Positions 44,502 through 54,414 of a stretch of DNA of 64,000 nt are shown piece after piece; position 1 is the stretch's first letter, and each line of letters starts with the position of its first letter. The notes under the pieces were generated by a model. That model ran no database searches. It was not told the DNA's origin and worked only from the letters and a program-made list of their open reading frames with translations. The position numbers and the translations under genes were made by a program. The stretch spans positions 442,796,213-442,860,212 of the forward strand of contig NC_081407.1 in the NCBI RefSeq assembly GCF_030272615.1. Reading direction: 5' to 3'. The stretch comes from Cryptomeria japonica (Eukaryota > Streptophyta > Pinopsida > Cupressales > Cupressaceae).

Positions 44502-44892
44502 TCAGTAGATTACCCTAAGACTAGGACATTGATCAGTTTCAAGCCACGAGGGTTCCAAAAGAACTTTATTATTAGATCCTCTAGAAATTCTCTTTTGGTA
44601 CTCTTGTAGGTGATCAAACACCATTTGTCGGCATTCATCCAGCAACTTGAGTTCTTGCAATCTAGATATTCTGTTGTCTTCATCAGTAGCAAGAGCTTTC
44701 AAAGAAACTCTCAAAGAAGGTATTTCCACCTCAATAGGAAAGACTACTTCAGATCCATACACCAAAGAAAAAGGTGTAGCCCCAGTAGGTATTCTGATAC
44801 TTGTTTTATAAGCCCATAGTGTAGGATCGAGCTGCAGATGCCAATCCTTTCTAGACTTGTTTACTATTCTTGCACAAAATAGTCAATAGATT
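44502..44892 (-). pseudogene. pol: Tat-B integrase C-terminal remnant
   Basis: On the minus strand: GLINKSRKDWHLQLDPTLWA-type residues, then MVYGSEVVFPIEVEIPSLRV and LDECRQMVFDHLQEYQKRIS, the C-terminal half of a Tat integrase. It is homologous to 23170-23410 of Tat-A. It is joined at about 44893 directly to gag, with everything between lost. Confidence 0.83.
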
Positions 44893-45285
44893 TATAGATC
44901 ATATGGTTTAGAGTTATCAGGCAATATGATCAGATCATTTGCCAATAGAGTCTTAAGAGATGATTCATATGATTCTTCCAAAGGAATGAAATCGCGTTTA
45001 GGCTTCGAAAGCCAAGAATTCTCTTTAAACTACTCTTTTGATTTCTTCGGAGGGTTTTGTGCCACAGTTTCATCTGCTTTGAGGGCTTGTGTTCTACTAG
45101 CTAGATTAAATATTGTGGGTTTTGGTTTAACAGTGTGTACCACTCCATCATTAACAACATTTCTATTATTATCTTTTCTTTATTACCAGTATTGTTCTTT
45201 TCTTTGGAACCAAGGCCTTGTTGTGTTTCTTTCCAAAGTAATATGTCTCCCTTCTTTATAAGCACATCTTCCATTCTAAGAGCAC
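44893..45285 (-). pseudogene. gag: Tat-B gag, C-terminal fragment
   Basis: Continues gag from 53387 across the LINE: MVDSALRMEDVLIKKGDILL, WKETQQGLGSKEK, and after indels PLEESYESSLKTLLANDLI, matching Tat-A 37284-36985. It stops at PYDL, where the Tat-A counterpart continues, giving the deletion junction with integrase. Confidence 0.8.
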
Positions 45286-45296
45286 TATCTACCATT
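45286..45296. repeat. Target-site duplication of the 8-kb LINE, left
   Basis: TATCTACCATT, repeated at 53376-53386; both copies are part of the gag codons around MVD. Confidence 0.85.
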
Positions 45297-45473
45297 GTGT
45301 TTTGATTAATTAAGAAAAACAGGTTTTCAGGACCCAAAACCTTTAACATAGGAAACTAAGATAAGACATCAAAAAGTCTAGAGCATATAAACCGCTTACA
45401 AAATGACTGGCAAAAAAGACAGCAAACCAAAAAGACAACAAAAGATAGAAACAACAAAGAAACTAGGAAGGCA

Positions 45474-47178
45474 CTACACAGCTATAGTCTTCAGAAGGTC
45501 CTCCGCCTTTTTCACCAATTGGTCATAGGTGGCCCCAACAACTTTGAGATCATCCAGGTCCTTGTTAGGTTTCTTTTTTTTCTTTTTGCCTCTGGTTCTA
45601 GTTTTGGGTCCTTGAGCATCTCCTGTGCCTTCAGTGTCAGCGTCAATATCTAGGGTCTCCTTCTCCTCGTCCAATTTGTTGATGAGAGTTTTAGTATTGC
45701 TAGCAGAAATCTTCAGGATGCTTAAACTTTGTTCTGCAATACTCTTGAGGCAATCCTCAATTTTGCTGTCTTTACTCGCAGTGCCCGAAATAGTTTGATC
45801 CATAACATTAGCAAGAGTTTTCCTCCAGCAGGTCTTTCTCTATTTTCTTAAATCTAGGGTTGAAGGAGTCTCTTATATTTTCAGCAATGGTATTTTTCAG
45901 GTCCTCAATGTAATCAACCATAGTCTTCCCTTCCCTAGTGTTGATAGTTTCCAGAATCTGAATTCTGTGGCTGAGCTTTTTGTTGTCATCCACAACTTTC
46001 TTGTAACTAGTTATTAGCCACTCCATAGTGTCCATAAAACCTTGCATACCCTCAGGAGGAGGTTTTGGGGGAAGATCAATCTTACTAGGGTTGTCCTATT
46101 CCTTTTTTGGAGTGTCACCAACAGTAGCTGTATCGTCAACCCTAAGAGCCTTTCCAGTGGTCACCTACTCTAGGTTTTGTTCAGCTTCCGAAGTCCTTTC
46201 CTGCTTATGAACCTCTAGCTCCTTCACATTCTCCTCCTTTCTCTTATGCTTGTTTCTAGTCTGTGTATGGACTTTAGTTTTCTTTTTCAGAGAACCCTGG
46301 GGTTTCTCCTTCTTTGAATCTTCAGAGACCTCCTCTTCCGAGGAGGAGCTAATCTGGAGGATTTTGCCTTTAGGTTTTTTACCCTTCGAGGAAGATGGTC
46401 TTGTTTTCATATATTTCCTCTTCTTACCAATTTCAAAATCCAAAACATCCAAACTCTCCTCAGAATCACTCGTTGGGTCATTGTTGGAACCCTCATCCAC
46501 TGAAAAGACAAAGTCAGACCCATCCTCCTCAGACTCAATGGAGGGTTGCAGGTGGGCTATTTGATTGGCCTTGAGATGGTCATAAATAAGGACCATTGAG
46601 CCTTGATGCATGGCAGTGTCCCCCATAGGGTTCTCTTTGTAGGCCTTAATGGTGGCATTCATCGAGCATAACAAAAAATAAGGAAAGTTAACCTTCTCAT
46701 CATGCCTAAAATGATTCAGCAAAACAAAATGGTAGCCGTATACTTTAGTGAATCTACCTTCCAATTTAATGTAGTGCATTAAAACAAAGAGGACCTCCTG
46801 CCATGGTTTAACAAAAGCCTTAGGGGGATAGTAAGTTTTACTTAGCTTCACTAGGCATTTTTTCTCCTTTTCGGTTTTAGGATATCTATCAATGGCCTCC
46901 TTGCTGACTTTTTTGTCTCTATAGAAGTTGCATCTTTCCCTTCTGAGACCCGTGGCTTGGGCAATAAGGTCTTCATCAATTAGAACAGACTGGTCTCCCA
47001 TTTTTAAAGTGCCCTTTCTTCAGTTTTTGCAGAAAAAACTGGTAACTGTGCCATCCCATCCATGGAGTCTCTCCATGAATTTCAAAAATCCACCCTTCTG
47101 CAAAATTCTCCAAACTGCCTCCTTCTATTTCCATTCCTTGCAGCTGCTAGGTTCGTATCGACGTCTGTTTCTGCCCAT
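45474..47178 (-). pseudogene. LINE third ORF (~568 codons), function unknown
   Basis: Starts at ATG 47178 (MGRNRRRYEPSSCKEW). It stays in one frame to 45808 with stops near 47127, 47019, 46164 and 46104, then shifts frame and ends at 45474. The N-terminal ~200 residues look globular (FMERLHGWDGTVTSFFCKN; VLIDEDLIAQATGLRRER; PWQEVLFVLMHYIKLEGRFT). The middle is Ser/Glu/Lys-rich (SSSSEEEVSEDSKKEKPQG, probable nuclear signals). The C-terminus is helical (MEWLITSYKKVVDDNKKLSH) and ends in a KKKKKK basic patch. The layout resembles the NA-Copia long ORF; homology is unproven. Confidence 0.75.
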
Positions 47179-47335
47179 ATTTTCGCTGTTTAGAGCCAAA
47201 TTTTGAAACTTGCAGAGAGTTTTAGACAGAAAGTTTATCAGAACTATCAATTTGACCTAGAAAGCGTGGGAAGTGATATAATAAGTATTATAATAAATGA
47301 TGCTGACATTATTATAATAACTCGAAGTACTCCAT
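47179..47335 (-). other. LINE spacer between ORF2 and the third ORF
   Basis: AT-rich, with TTATTATAATAC-like words, no poly(A) run and no TSD, so there is no sign that the third ORF was a separate later insertion. Confidence 0.55.
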
Positions 47336-47940
47336 TTAGTCCATTTCATTATTACTCCGTCCATCAAAAATCTTTGGAGTGGTACTATATTGGTCCTTAA
47401 AAATGATTAGTCTGACATCCTCAAGGAGTCCTTGTTCTCCCATCCACGTAATCATTTCATCTTTATTGACCGTCGCGTTGGCTACCCAGTCAGCAAACCC
47501 ATTGGCTTCATGGTAGATATGGGATATGTAACTTTTTTCAAAAGTGTTGATAAGGTCTCTAGCAGCTTTTATAATATTGTTGATAGACCATGAGGGCTTA
47601 GAGGTCCCCTTGAGACATTTGATGATGTTGTTTGAATCCCCTTCAATCCATATGTAGGGGCAATTCCATTTTTTAGCGAGGAGAATTCCTTGGAGAGCTG
47701 CCATTGCTTATGCTTTATGGTTTGTTTGACTCCCTATTGGGACAATAATCATTTCCTTGCAAATACCTTTATCATGTCTAAGAATAGCTCCACAACCTGC
47801 AGGGCCTGGGTTATCTTTTGCAGCACCATCAAAATTGACTTTGAACCAACCATGAGGGGGGGTTTGCCACCTTGCTTCAAGTCTTTTGTTTTGTTTGGGG
47901 TCAGAGCTACCAACATTCTTCAAATTCTAGGAGCTTAAAA
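47336..47940 (-). pseudogene. LINE ORF2, RNase H domain
   Basis: Minus strand: WFKVNFDGAAKDNPGPAGCG (first Asp), AMAALQGILLAKKWN (Glu region), IWIEGDSNNIIKCLKG (second Asp) and YISHIYHEANGFADWVANAT (last Asp). It is the C-terminal RNase H found in plant L1-type LINEs. One TAG lies before AMAALQG. Same frame as the RT. Confidence 0.9.
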
Positions 47941-49480
47941 TGTTAGATTCGAGGGGGTTGGTCGAGAAACAGGGACACTCAATGATCCCAATATTCTCCA
48001 CAATCACCTATTGTATTTTATGGAACATAATATCCTGATTGAGGGATATGTCCCTGAAGATACAATTGTTTCTTTCTTTACATAATCCCCACACGATGTG
48101 AGGAAGTGATAGCTGCCACAAAGATCTCAAAAAGGAGTTAGACCAATGAAAATTCCAAGTGGAGAATAGTTCACTGATAGTGTTAGGAAACACCCAATCA
48201 ATGCTAAAACTTTTAAGAAATCTTTCCCAGACCGAGGTAGAATAGGAACAGTGGATGGCCAGGTGGTCCACTAACTCTTCCTTTTGAAGACACAAATCAC
48301 ATCTATTAGGGAAGGCAAAACCTCTACCCTTGAGGTTGTCTAGGGTCAAGATCTTATTTTGAAGGATGGTCCAATAGAAAAAGTTGATTTTGGGGGTCAG
48401 ACCCTTAATCCAGGCTTTAGACCAGAAAGGATTAACATGAGGGGTGGAGGAGAGAACACCATACATTGAAGAAATAGTAATAATGCCTTTGGGTTCATGT
48501 TTCCAAATGAGGGAGTCTTCCTCTTTGTTCAACCAGACCGAAGACAGATGGATCTTGAGCTTAGTGAGGCTTGGGTGGATACTTTCAATGTTCTACCATT
48601 TATTGCCAAACCAATACCCTTCAACTAAAGGGCCAAAAATTCTAATACAGGAGGGAGCATGAGGGGCCCATTCAGGGATTTCAGTCAAAGGTTTATCACA
48701 AAGATAGGGGTCTTCCAAGAATTTAACTTTCCTACCATTTCCTACTTTCCAAATTACTCCTTTAGCAATGCTTTCTCTGCACTTAGAGGAATGATTCCAT
48801 ATATGGGACCCATTAATACTAATTTTCGAATTGATAAAAGAAGAAAGAGAGGAGGACAGAAGAGAGTACTTACTTCACCAGATTTTACACCATTTAGTAT
48901 CTGAATGGAACATTCTCTAGACCTGTTTGAATAAGAGAGCTTCATTTAAGGTCTAGATTCTTCTCAGGCCCAGACCTCCTTTACTTTTTGGTCCGCATAC
49001 CTGATCCCAAGCCACAAGAGACATTCTTTTCTTGTCCTCAACCCACCATAGAAATTTTCTTTGAATTTTCTCAATTGCATCAACATACTTAACTGGAATT
49101 CTGAAAAAGCTTAGGGCATAGATTAGTATGCTTTGAAGAGAAGATTTTAGAAGTTGAAGCTTTCCAGCCTGACTTAAAAGGGCTCCTTTCCAACCAACAA
49201 GTTTTTTATGAAATTTATCCACTAGTGAGCTCCAAAAAGGATCAAGAGGTGCAATGCCCATGGGGAGGCCAAGATAGGTCGTAGGAAGATCAGCAATCCT
49301 ACATTCTAGGATTCTGTTGATTCTCTGTTGTCTTCTCTTAGGAGTATTGATGAAAAAAACTTTTCTTTTGACCCAATTAATGAGCTGACCAAAAGCTAAG
49401 GCAAACTTACAAAGAGTACTCTTCAGGGTTTTAGCTTCAAAGATACTTGATTCCCCCATGATGATAGTATCATCCACAAA
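47941..49480 (-). pseudogene. LINE ORF2, RT thumb and zf-RVT region
   Basis: Minus strand, same frame as the RT: LINWVKRKVFFINTPKR, ADLPTTYLGLPMGIAPLDPF, LLSQAGKLQLLKSSLQSILI, KRMSLVAWDQVCGPKSKGGL and the zinc-binding reverse-transcriptase segment GFAFPNRCDLCLQKEELVDH followed by CSYSTSVWERFL. Stops occur at about 48951, 48534 and others, and no frameshift was noted between 50227 and 47336. Confidence 0.88.
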
Positions 49481-50450
49481 CTATCTATGGGAGAAAATAA
49501 GGTCAGTAGAAGAAGGTTGGAGTCCCTTAAAGGAGCCTTGCATAACCATATTTTCCATGGACCTACCAAAACATTCTACCATAATGATGAAGAGGATGGG
49601 GGAAATGGGATCCACTTGCCTTAGTCCTCTAGAAGCTTGGAAAAAGGGGGAAGGGGAACCATTAACATGAACAACAAAAGAGGTTGAGGTAATAAGCTGG
49701 CTGAAGAGGTTGATAACTATGGTGGAAAAACCATAAGCCATAAGAACCTTCATAAGAAAACGCCAGTCAACCCGGTCATAGGCCTTGGAGAGATCAAGCT
49801 TGAGGATGAGACCTTACTTCTTAGCTCTAACAAGAGAATGAATATTCTCATGGACAGTTATAATGGAGTCAGGAATTTGTCTTCCAGGGACAAAACCATT
49901 TTGCTGATGAGTAATCAAAGCAGGAAGGATAGACATAATTCTAGTAGTAAGAACCTTAGAGATAATCTTATAAAAAGAGTTGCATAAAATGATTGGTCTA
50001 AACTTGTCCATTGAGTCTACACCTTGGATTTTGGGAATAAGAGAAATGAAATTACCATTGATTTCTTTCAAAAGTTTTCTAGTCCCAAAAAATTCCTTGA
50101 CCCCGTTGGAGATATCTTTCCCAATAATGTCCCAGAAATCTTGGAAAAAGAACACGGGGAAACCATCTGGGTCGGGTGCTTTGTTACCATCAAAGGAAAA
50201 AATGACATTTTTGATTTCCAAGATCAAGGAATGGAAGAAAGGGAGACATTCATTTGTTCATCAATGAGACAAGGAATATTATGAAGGAAAGAAGTTTGAG
50301 CTTTAGCATCCAATCTGTGATCCCTCTTTAGCAATTTCAAGAAGTACCTTTTAGCTTCATTCCTTATTTCTTCCTCCTTGACCAACTCCCCATTATCCAC
50401 AATTAGTTTGGTTATCCTATTAGCTGCTTCATGCTTGATCGTCGACATAT
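49481..50450 (-). pseudogene. LINE ORF2, reverse transcriptase core
   Basis: Minus strand: FSFDGNKAPDPDGFPVFFFQ, FISLIPKIQGVDSMDKFRPI, LKLDLSKAYDRVDWRFL (first Asp), GLRQVDPISPILFIIMVE (family G changed to V in GLRQGDP) and the catalytic FVDDTIIMG directly after a stop (TAG near 49478). A frameshift near 50227 separates it from the upstream linker. Confidence 0.9.
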
Positions 50451-51024
50451 GAAAAAATCTTGTATTCCTATCTCCTTCCTTAAGCCAAATGCATCTTGAT
50501 CTCTGCTTCTAGAAAGTTTCCTCTTTAGCAATGATTTCATGGTATTTTTTAAGAGTCTCATTTTCATCAGCAATGGACATAGTACTGAAACCATCCTTCT
50601 GAATTTGGGCCTGTATTTTTTTAAGGTCATCTTGGACTTTACCTTTGGCCTCAAAGATATTCCCAAAGTTGGATTTATTCCAGAGTCTTATATTTTCCTT
50701 AACACTTTTAAGTTTCTTAACAACTCTGTACATAGCAGTTCCCTCAACTTGGATACTCCACCATTTCTAAATATTACTTTTGATATCTAGGTGACGGGTC
50801 CACATTTTTTCAAATCTGAAGGGAAAGTGTCTCCTTCTGTTAATTGGGTCGGCAATGAAGGTGATAGAAAATGATCTGACCCAACCCAGATGTGGGCCAA
50901 CAGAGAACAGAAATAATGACTGTACCAGTCATCTAAGATGAGAGTCTTGTCAAGACAAACTTGGATAAGATTATTACCAGTTCTCCTATTAGTCCAAGTG
51001 TAATTGCATCCATGTATTTCCACA
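50451..51024 (-). pseudogene. LINE ORF2, linker between endonuclease and RT
   Basis: Completes the endonuclease (VEIHGCNYTWTNRR, WVGSDHFLSP with the conserved SDH His) and leads to a helical segment (VVKKLKSVKENIRLWNKSNF, CIWLKEGDRNTRFFH) typical of plant LINEs. It needs three frames, so several indels. Confidence 0.82.
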
Positions 51025-51546
51025 TTATTTGAGAGCTTGAGTGTTAATAAAGTCCATAAGGGCCAACCTACTTTCTAGCTGAGAGGGGCTTCCTCCAAAT
51101 TGTTCCTCCTCTCTCAAAGGAGTATTGAAGTCTCCCATGACCAACCAGCTAAGATTCTTGAAGCTGTCCCTAGCTTCTATAAGTTTTTTCCAGAAGGAAT
51201 TTCTAGCTTTCAAGGTATTGGGAGCATAAATGTTAGTGAGGACCCATGAAGTACCATCTTTTAAATGCTCAAATTTAATGCAAGAGAAATTTTTTTCCTG
51301 AATAGGAACATGGCCTTTGACAGTATTAAGGTTCCAGATGGCAGTTATGCCTCCTGAAGCACCTTCCGAACTACCACCACTGACATTCCCATTTTTGAAA
51401 AACTTCAAAGATTCAACTTTTTCTCTACTTATTTTGGTTTCTTGAATTAGAAAAACATCAGGTTTACTACCCCTTATCATATTCCTAATGATATCATATT
51501 TATGAGGATTATTAAGTCCCCTAATATTCCAAGAGATAATCTTCAT
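51025..51546 (-). pseudogene. LINE ORF2, AP-type endonuclease
   Basis: Starts MKIISWNIRGLNNPHK, with the catalytic-site words FLIQETKIS (Glu), VLTNIYAP and LVMGDFNTPLREEE (Asp, Asn). The 174 codons are open without a stop. It would nick target DNA for target-primed reverse transcription. The ATG lies two bases after the ORF1 stop, which suggests reinitiation. Confidence 0.92.
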
Positions 51547-51548
51547 AG

Positions 51549-53313
51549 TTACTTACCGATTCCTAACTCCTTAAGAGTCTTCTGAGTCCCATATGCAATG
51601 TTCTTATTAGCCTCCTTGTCTCTAACTTTATGGTTAGAGGGTTGACCTGGGGAAGAGGAGATATACCCAACATCAACTTGAGCTATTCTGTTGGATTTCC
51701 TTAGTTGAGAAGCCGAGGGAGTGGTTCCTTTCTTGTTCCTATATTTTGGTATTTTCCACTCAACATCTTTCTCAAGAGCCACTTCCGGGTTACTGAGGAT
51801 TCTGGAAATTTTGTCTTCATTATCCCAATTAGGGATTCTGGAAACATTTAAATCACCGTTTGTTGTTTTTGAGTTCTGGTCTGAATTCGAAAGGTTCATA
51901 CCCAGTATTACACATTTTTGGGCTTCTTGCATTTCAGAACTTGTCATGAGCAGTGAAGAGTCAGTATTTTCTTCTTGGGAGCCAGGGATCTCCCCTTCCT
52001 CAGGTTGGTCCTCTTTCTCTTGCAATTCCTTGCCCGCATAAGTGTCAGCTACCACTTTAGCTATGTCATTTGAAGATTCAGTGTTTTCTTTCAGTTCCTC
52101 TGTTTGAGTCTGCGTTGTAACAGAGGTGTTGACTTTGGTTGACTCATTTCTCAATACTTCCTGGGTTGAGGGGCTGGAGACAGAAGTTGAGGACACTTCC
52201 TTATTTTCCCCCAATGGTTCAAAGAGATTATAGTCCGCTTCCTTATTCTCTGAGTTTTTAACTTGCCATACCATTTTTTCTGGAGCCTTTTTACTTTCAA
52301 TCTGGGGTTTAGTCTACTTGAGCTCTACTTTCGGCTTGATTGGACAGGATTTTGCTCAGTGACCTACTTTTTTACAATGGAAGCAAGCAAAGGGGATAGA
52401 TTCATATTCAATTTGTTGTTTCCATGTTCCCAACTTTGACACTAGATCTATCTATTCCAGCATGTCTATGTCATGGGCTATCCCTACACAAAACCTAGCA
52501 TGAGTGAGTCTCCTTTTTGAAGATGACTGGGTCTATAGAGAGGAGTTCACCAAAGGAGCTTGCAATTCCTAAGAAGATGCTTTCTACCCAATATTCAAGA
52601 GGCAAACCTGGTAACTTTACCCATACTAGGACTTGTGCCAAAAGAGAGTTGTTCATGTTCAGATTCAGATGCCATTTTCGAAGAACCAAAGTTGTCTTTC
52701 CTACCATCCAGGGACTTCCACATAGTATCCTTAATTTATCTTCTTCACATGAAAAAGTAAAAGATGGGAGGCCTTTAGGTAAAGCCAAGATTTTAACATT
52801 ACTCTTCAGAGCCCATTTTTGTTTGACATAAGCCCTAACAACTTTGATATTTGGACGTGAACCCATAAATTTTCCTACCAGGGAGTTCGACATACTATTT
52901 ATATTATGATCTAGAACCAGATTAGGAATAGAGATAGCAAACTTTCCACCAGAAGGATTTGAAATATTCTTGACAGGAGGTAAAGAAGATTTACCAGATG
53001 GTTTAGTTCCAAAAAGGGAAGACTATTTTTCAGTTTCTTTTCCGCTCTCCAAGGTCTCTTCACATGGGCTGGGCCCCCCGCTGGACCCCTCCCCCCAAAT
53101 CCCAGAGGAACCCTCTTTCTTCTCTGGCAGAGTACCACCAATCTGCGGGATGTCAATAGCCTCCAGAATGTCCGGAGGCTTGTCCTTCTCTCCCATGGGG
53201 CCAGCTCCTTCTTTCTGGATGCTCCCACCATTGGAACCAGAGTTCCCACCTTGCAGAGAATTTGAATTTTGAATTCTCCCATTGTCGCTCCCTACTCCTC
53301 CAAGCTCCTCCAT
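51549..53313 (-). pseudogene. LINE ORF1 (DUF4283-like, CCHC zinc knuckle)
   Basis: ATG at 53313 (MEELGGVGSDNGRIQN). A Gly/Ser/Pro-rich N-terminus, broken by a TAG near 53023, is followed by a DUF4283-like domain (52893-52495: GSPWMVGKTTLVLRKWHLNL, VLVWVKLPGLPLEYW). After a frameshift near 52515 comes the zinc knuckle CFHCKKVGH-x-AKSC near 52390-52350, with TGA where Arg (CGA) would fit. The acidic Ser/Glu-rich tail (52274-51549) ends ELGIGK. ORF1 would bind LINE RNA as a chaperone. Confidence 0.87.
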
Positions 53314-53375
53314 GATTTTCTCTGGGCCTGTCTTTCAGGTAGATTGTTGACGAATGTGTGCCATGTGTTTTAATG
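53314..53375 (-). promoter_or_regulatory. LINE 5' untranslated region
   Basis: Only 62 bases precede the ORF1 ATG, so the LINE either has a very short 5' UTR or is slightly truncated. Confidence 0.5.
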
Positions 53376-53386
53376 TATCTACCATT
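53376..53386. repeat. Target-site duplication of the 8-kb LINE, right
   Basis: TATCTACCATT, matching 45286-45296. Confidence 0.85.
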
Positions 53387-54414
53387 TTGTTGATTGAAGG
53401 GTATACTTGCATTTGTATATTGTATTTTAATTCAAGGATCAGATTATTGACTAAGATGTCCATCTTTTCAAAATCTCGAATAGGCCATGAATATCTAGAG
53501 AACATCTTTCTCCAACATTGAAGAAAAGTAAGAAAAAGTTCTCCTATTTTCTGTTTGGTATTGCAAAGCTTGATCATAGTGACTCGATGATGAATGTTAT
53601 AAGAGTATTGTTGGAGAAACAATTCGACTAATTCCTCAAAAGTTTTAATTCCTATAGGTAGGCTTGAAAACCATTCCATAGCTTGTCCTCCTAAACTCCT
53701 CGGGAAAAGGTGCATGAGATATGTTTGTTTGTGCATTAACTCCATACATATAGCACAAAATTCTCTGACATGGTCCTGAGGATCTGTGTTTCTATCATAT
53801 TTGTCAAACTTAGGAATCTCTACTCTTAAAGAAAATGGAGGAATGTAAAGGTTTTTGTCAAATGGAAACATGAAGATCGTGTCTAAAGAATATTGCTTTG
53901 ATGATTTATCCTTGTTTTTCATTTCTATGATTTTAGTCTGTAATGCCTATAATTGTTTGTTTACTAGTGCTAAGGGTGTCTCTTCTTCTTTAGTGATAAG
54001 GGTTTCAACATTATAATCTGTAGGAAGTTCAACGCCTTGTTTTGCTAGTTCTAGAAAATAGTCTTCTTTTTCTCTAGCCATGATAATATTCATCATTTTT
54101 TAGAAATCCTTATCTTTTTGACAGCCATTTATAATAGCTTTTGTAGGTTTAAAGGCTTCAGACTCGCTAGATGAGGAATCATTGTCATTAGCATGGGTGT
54201 TGATATTGTCATAAGTATCATTTTTAGTAGCTAGTCTTTGTTTCTTTTCTCCAGACATGATGGGAGATAAGGGTTGATAAAAAATTGGTATACTTGATGA
54301 TGAAGGTTTATTAGAGACGAGGTCCTCTACGAAGAATGAATTATCTTGTAATGAAAAGGCCACCCTTTTACCTTTGGTATCTTTCTTGTGAGAACTTCTA
54401 GTTTGACCAGGCAT
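53387..54414 (-). pseudogene. gag: Tat-B gag, N-terminal and capsid part
   Basis: ATG at 54414 (MPGQTRSSHKKDTKGKRVAF). A Ser/Asn/Asp-rich N-terminus is followed after a stop near 54100 by EDYFLELAKQGVELPTDYNV, and after another near 53950 by the capsid domain (53922 on): SLRVEIPKFDKYDRNTDPQD, MHLFPRSLGGQAMEWFSSLP, FEELVELFLQQYSYN and DILVNNLILELKYNIQMQV, up to the LINE site at NKMVD. It continues at 45285. It is the cleaner of the gag copies and served as the reference for reading Tat-A. Confidence 0.87.

Larger units (their letters stand above)
45297..53375 (-). mobile_element. Full-length L1-type LINE with three ORFs
   Basis: Bounded by an 11-bp TSD in Tat-B gag. On the minus strand: ORF1 (53313-51549), ORF2 (51546-47336) with endonuclease, RT and RNase H, an AT-rich spacer, and a third ORF (47178-45474). 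The 3' end is TTTTTCTTAATTAATCAAAA without a long poly(A). ORF1 and ORF2 are separated by two bases (TAACTATG). Several stops and frameshifts make it inactive. The third ORF lies within the TSD limits, so it belongs to the element or was already attached when it inserted. Confidence 0.85.
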
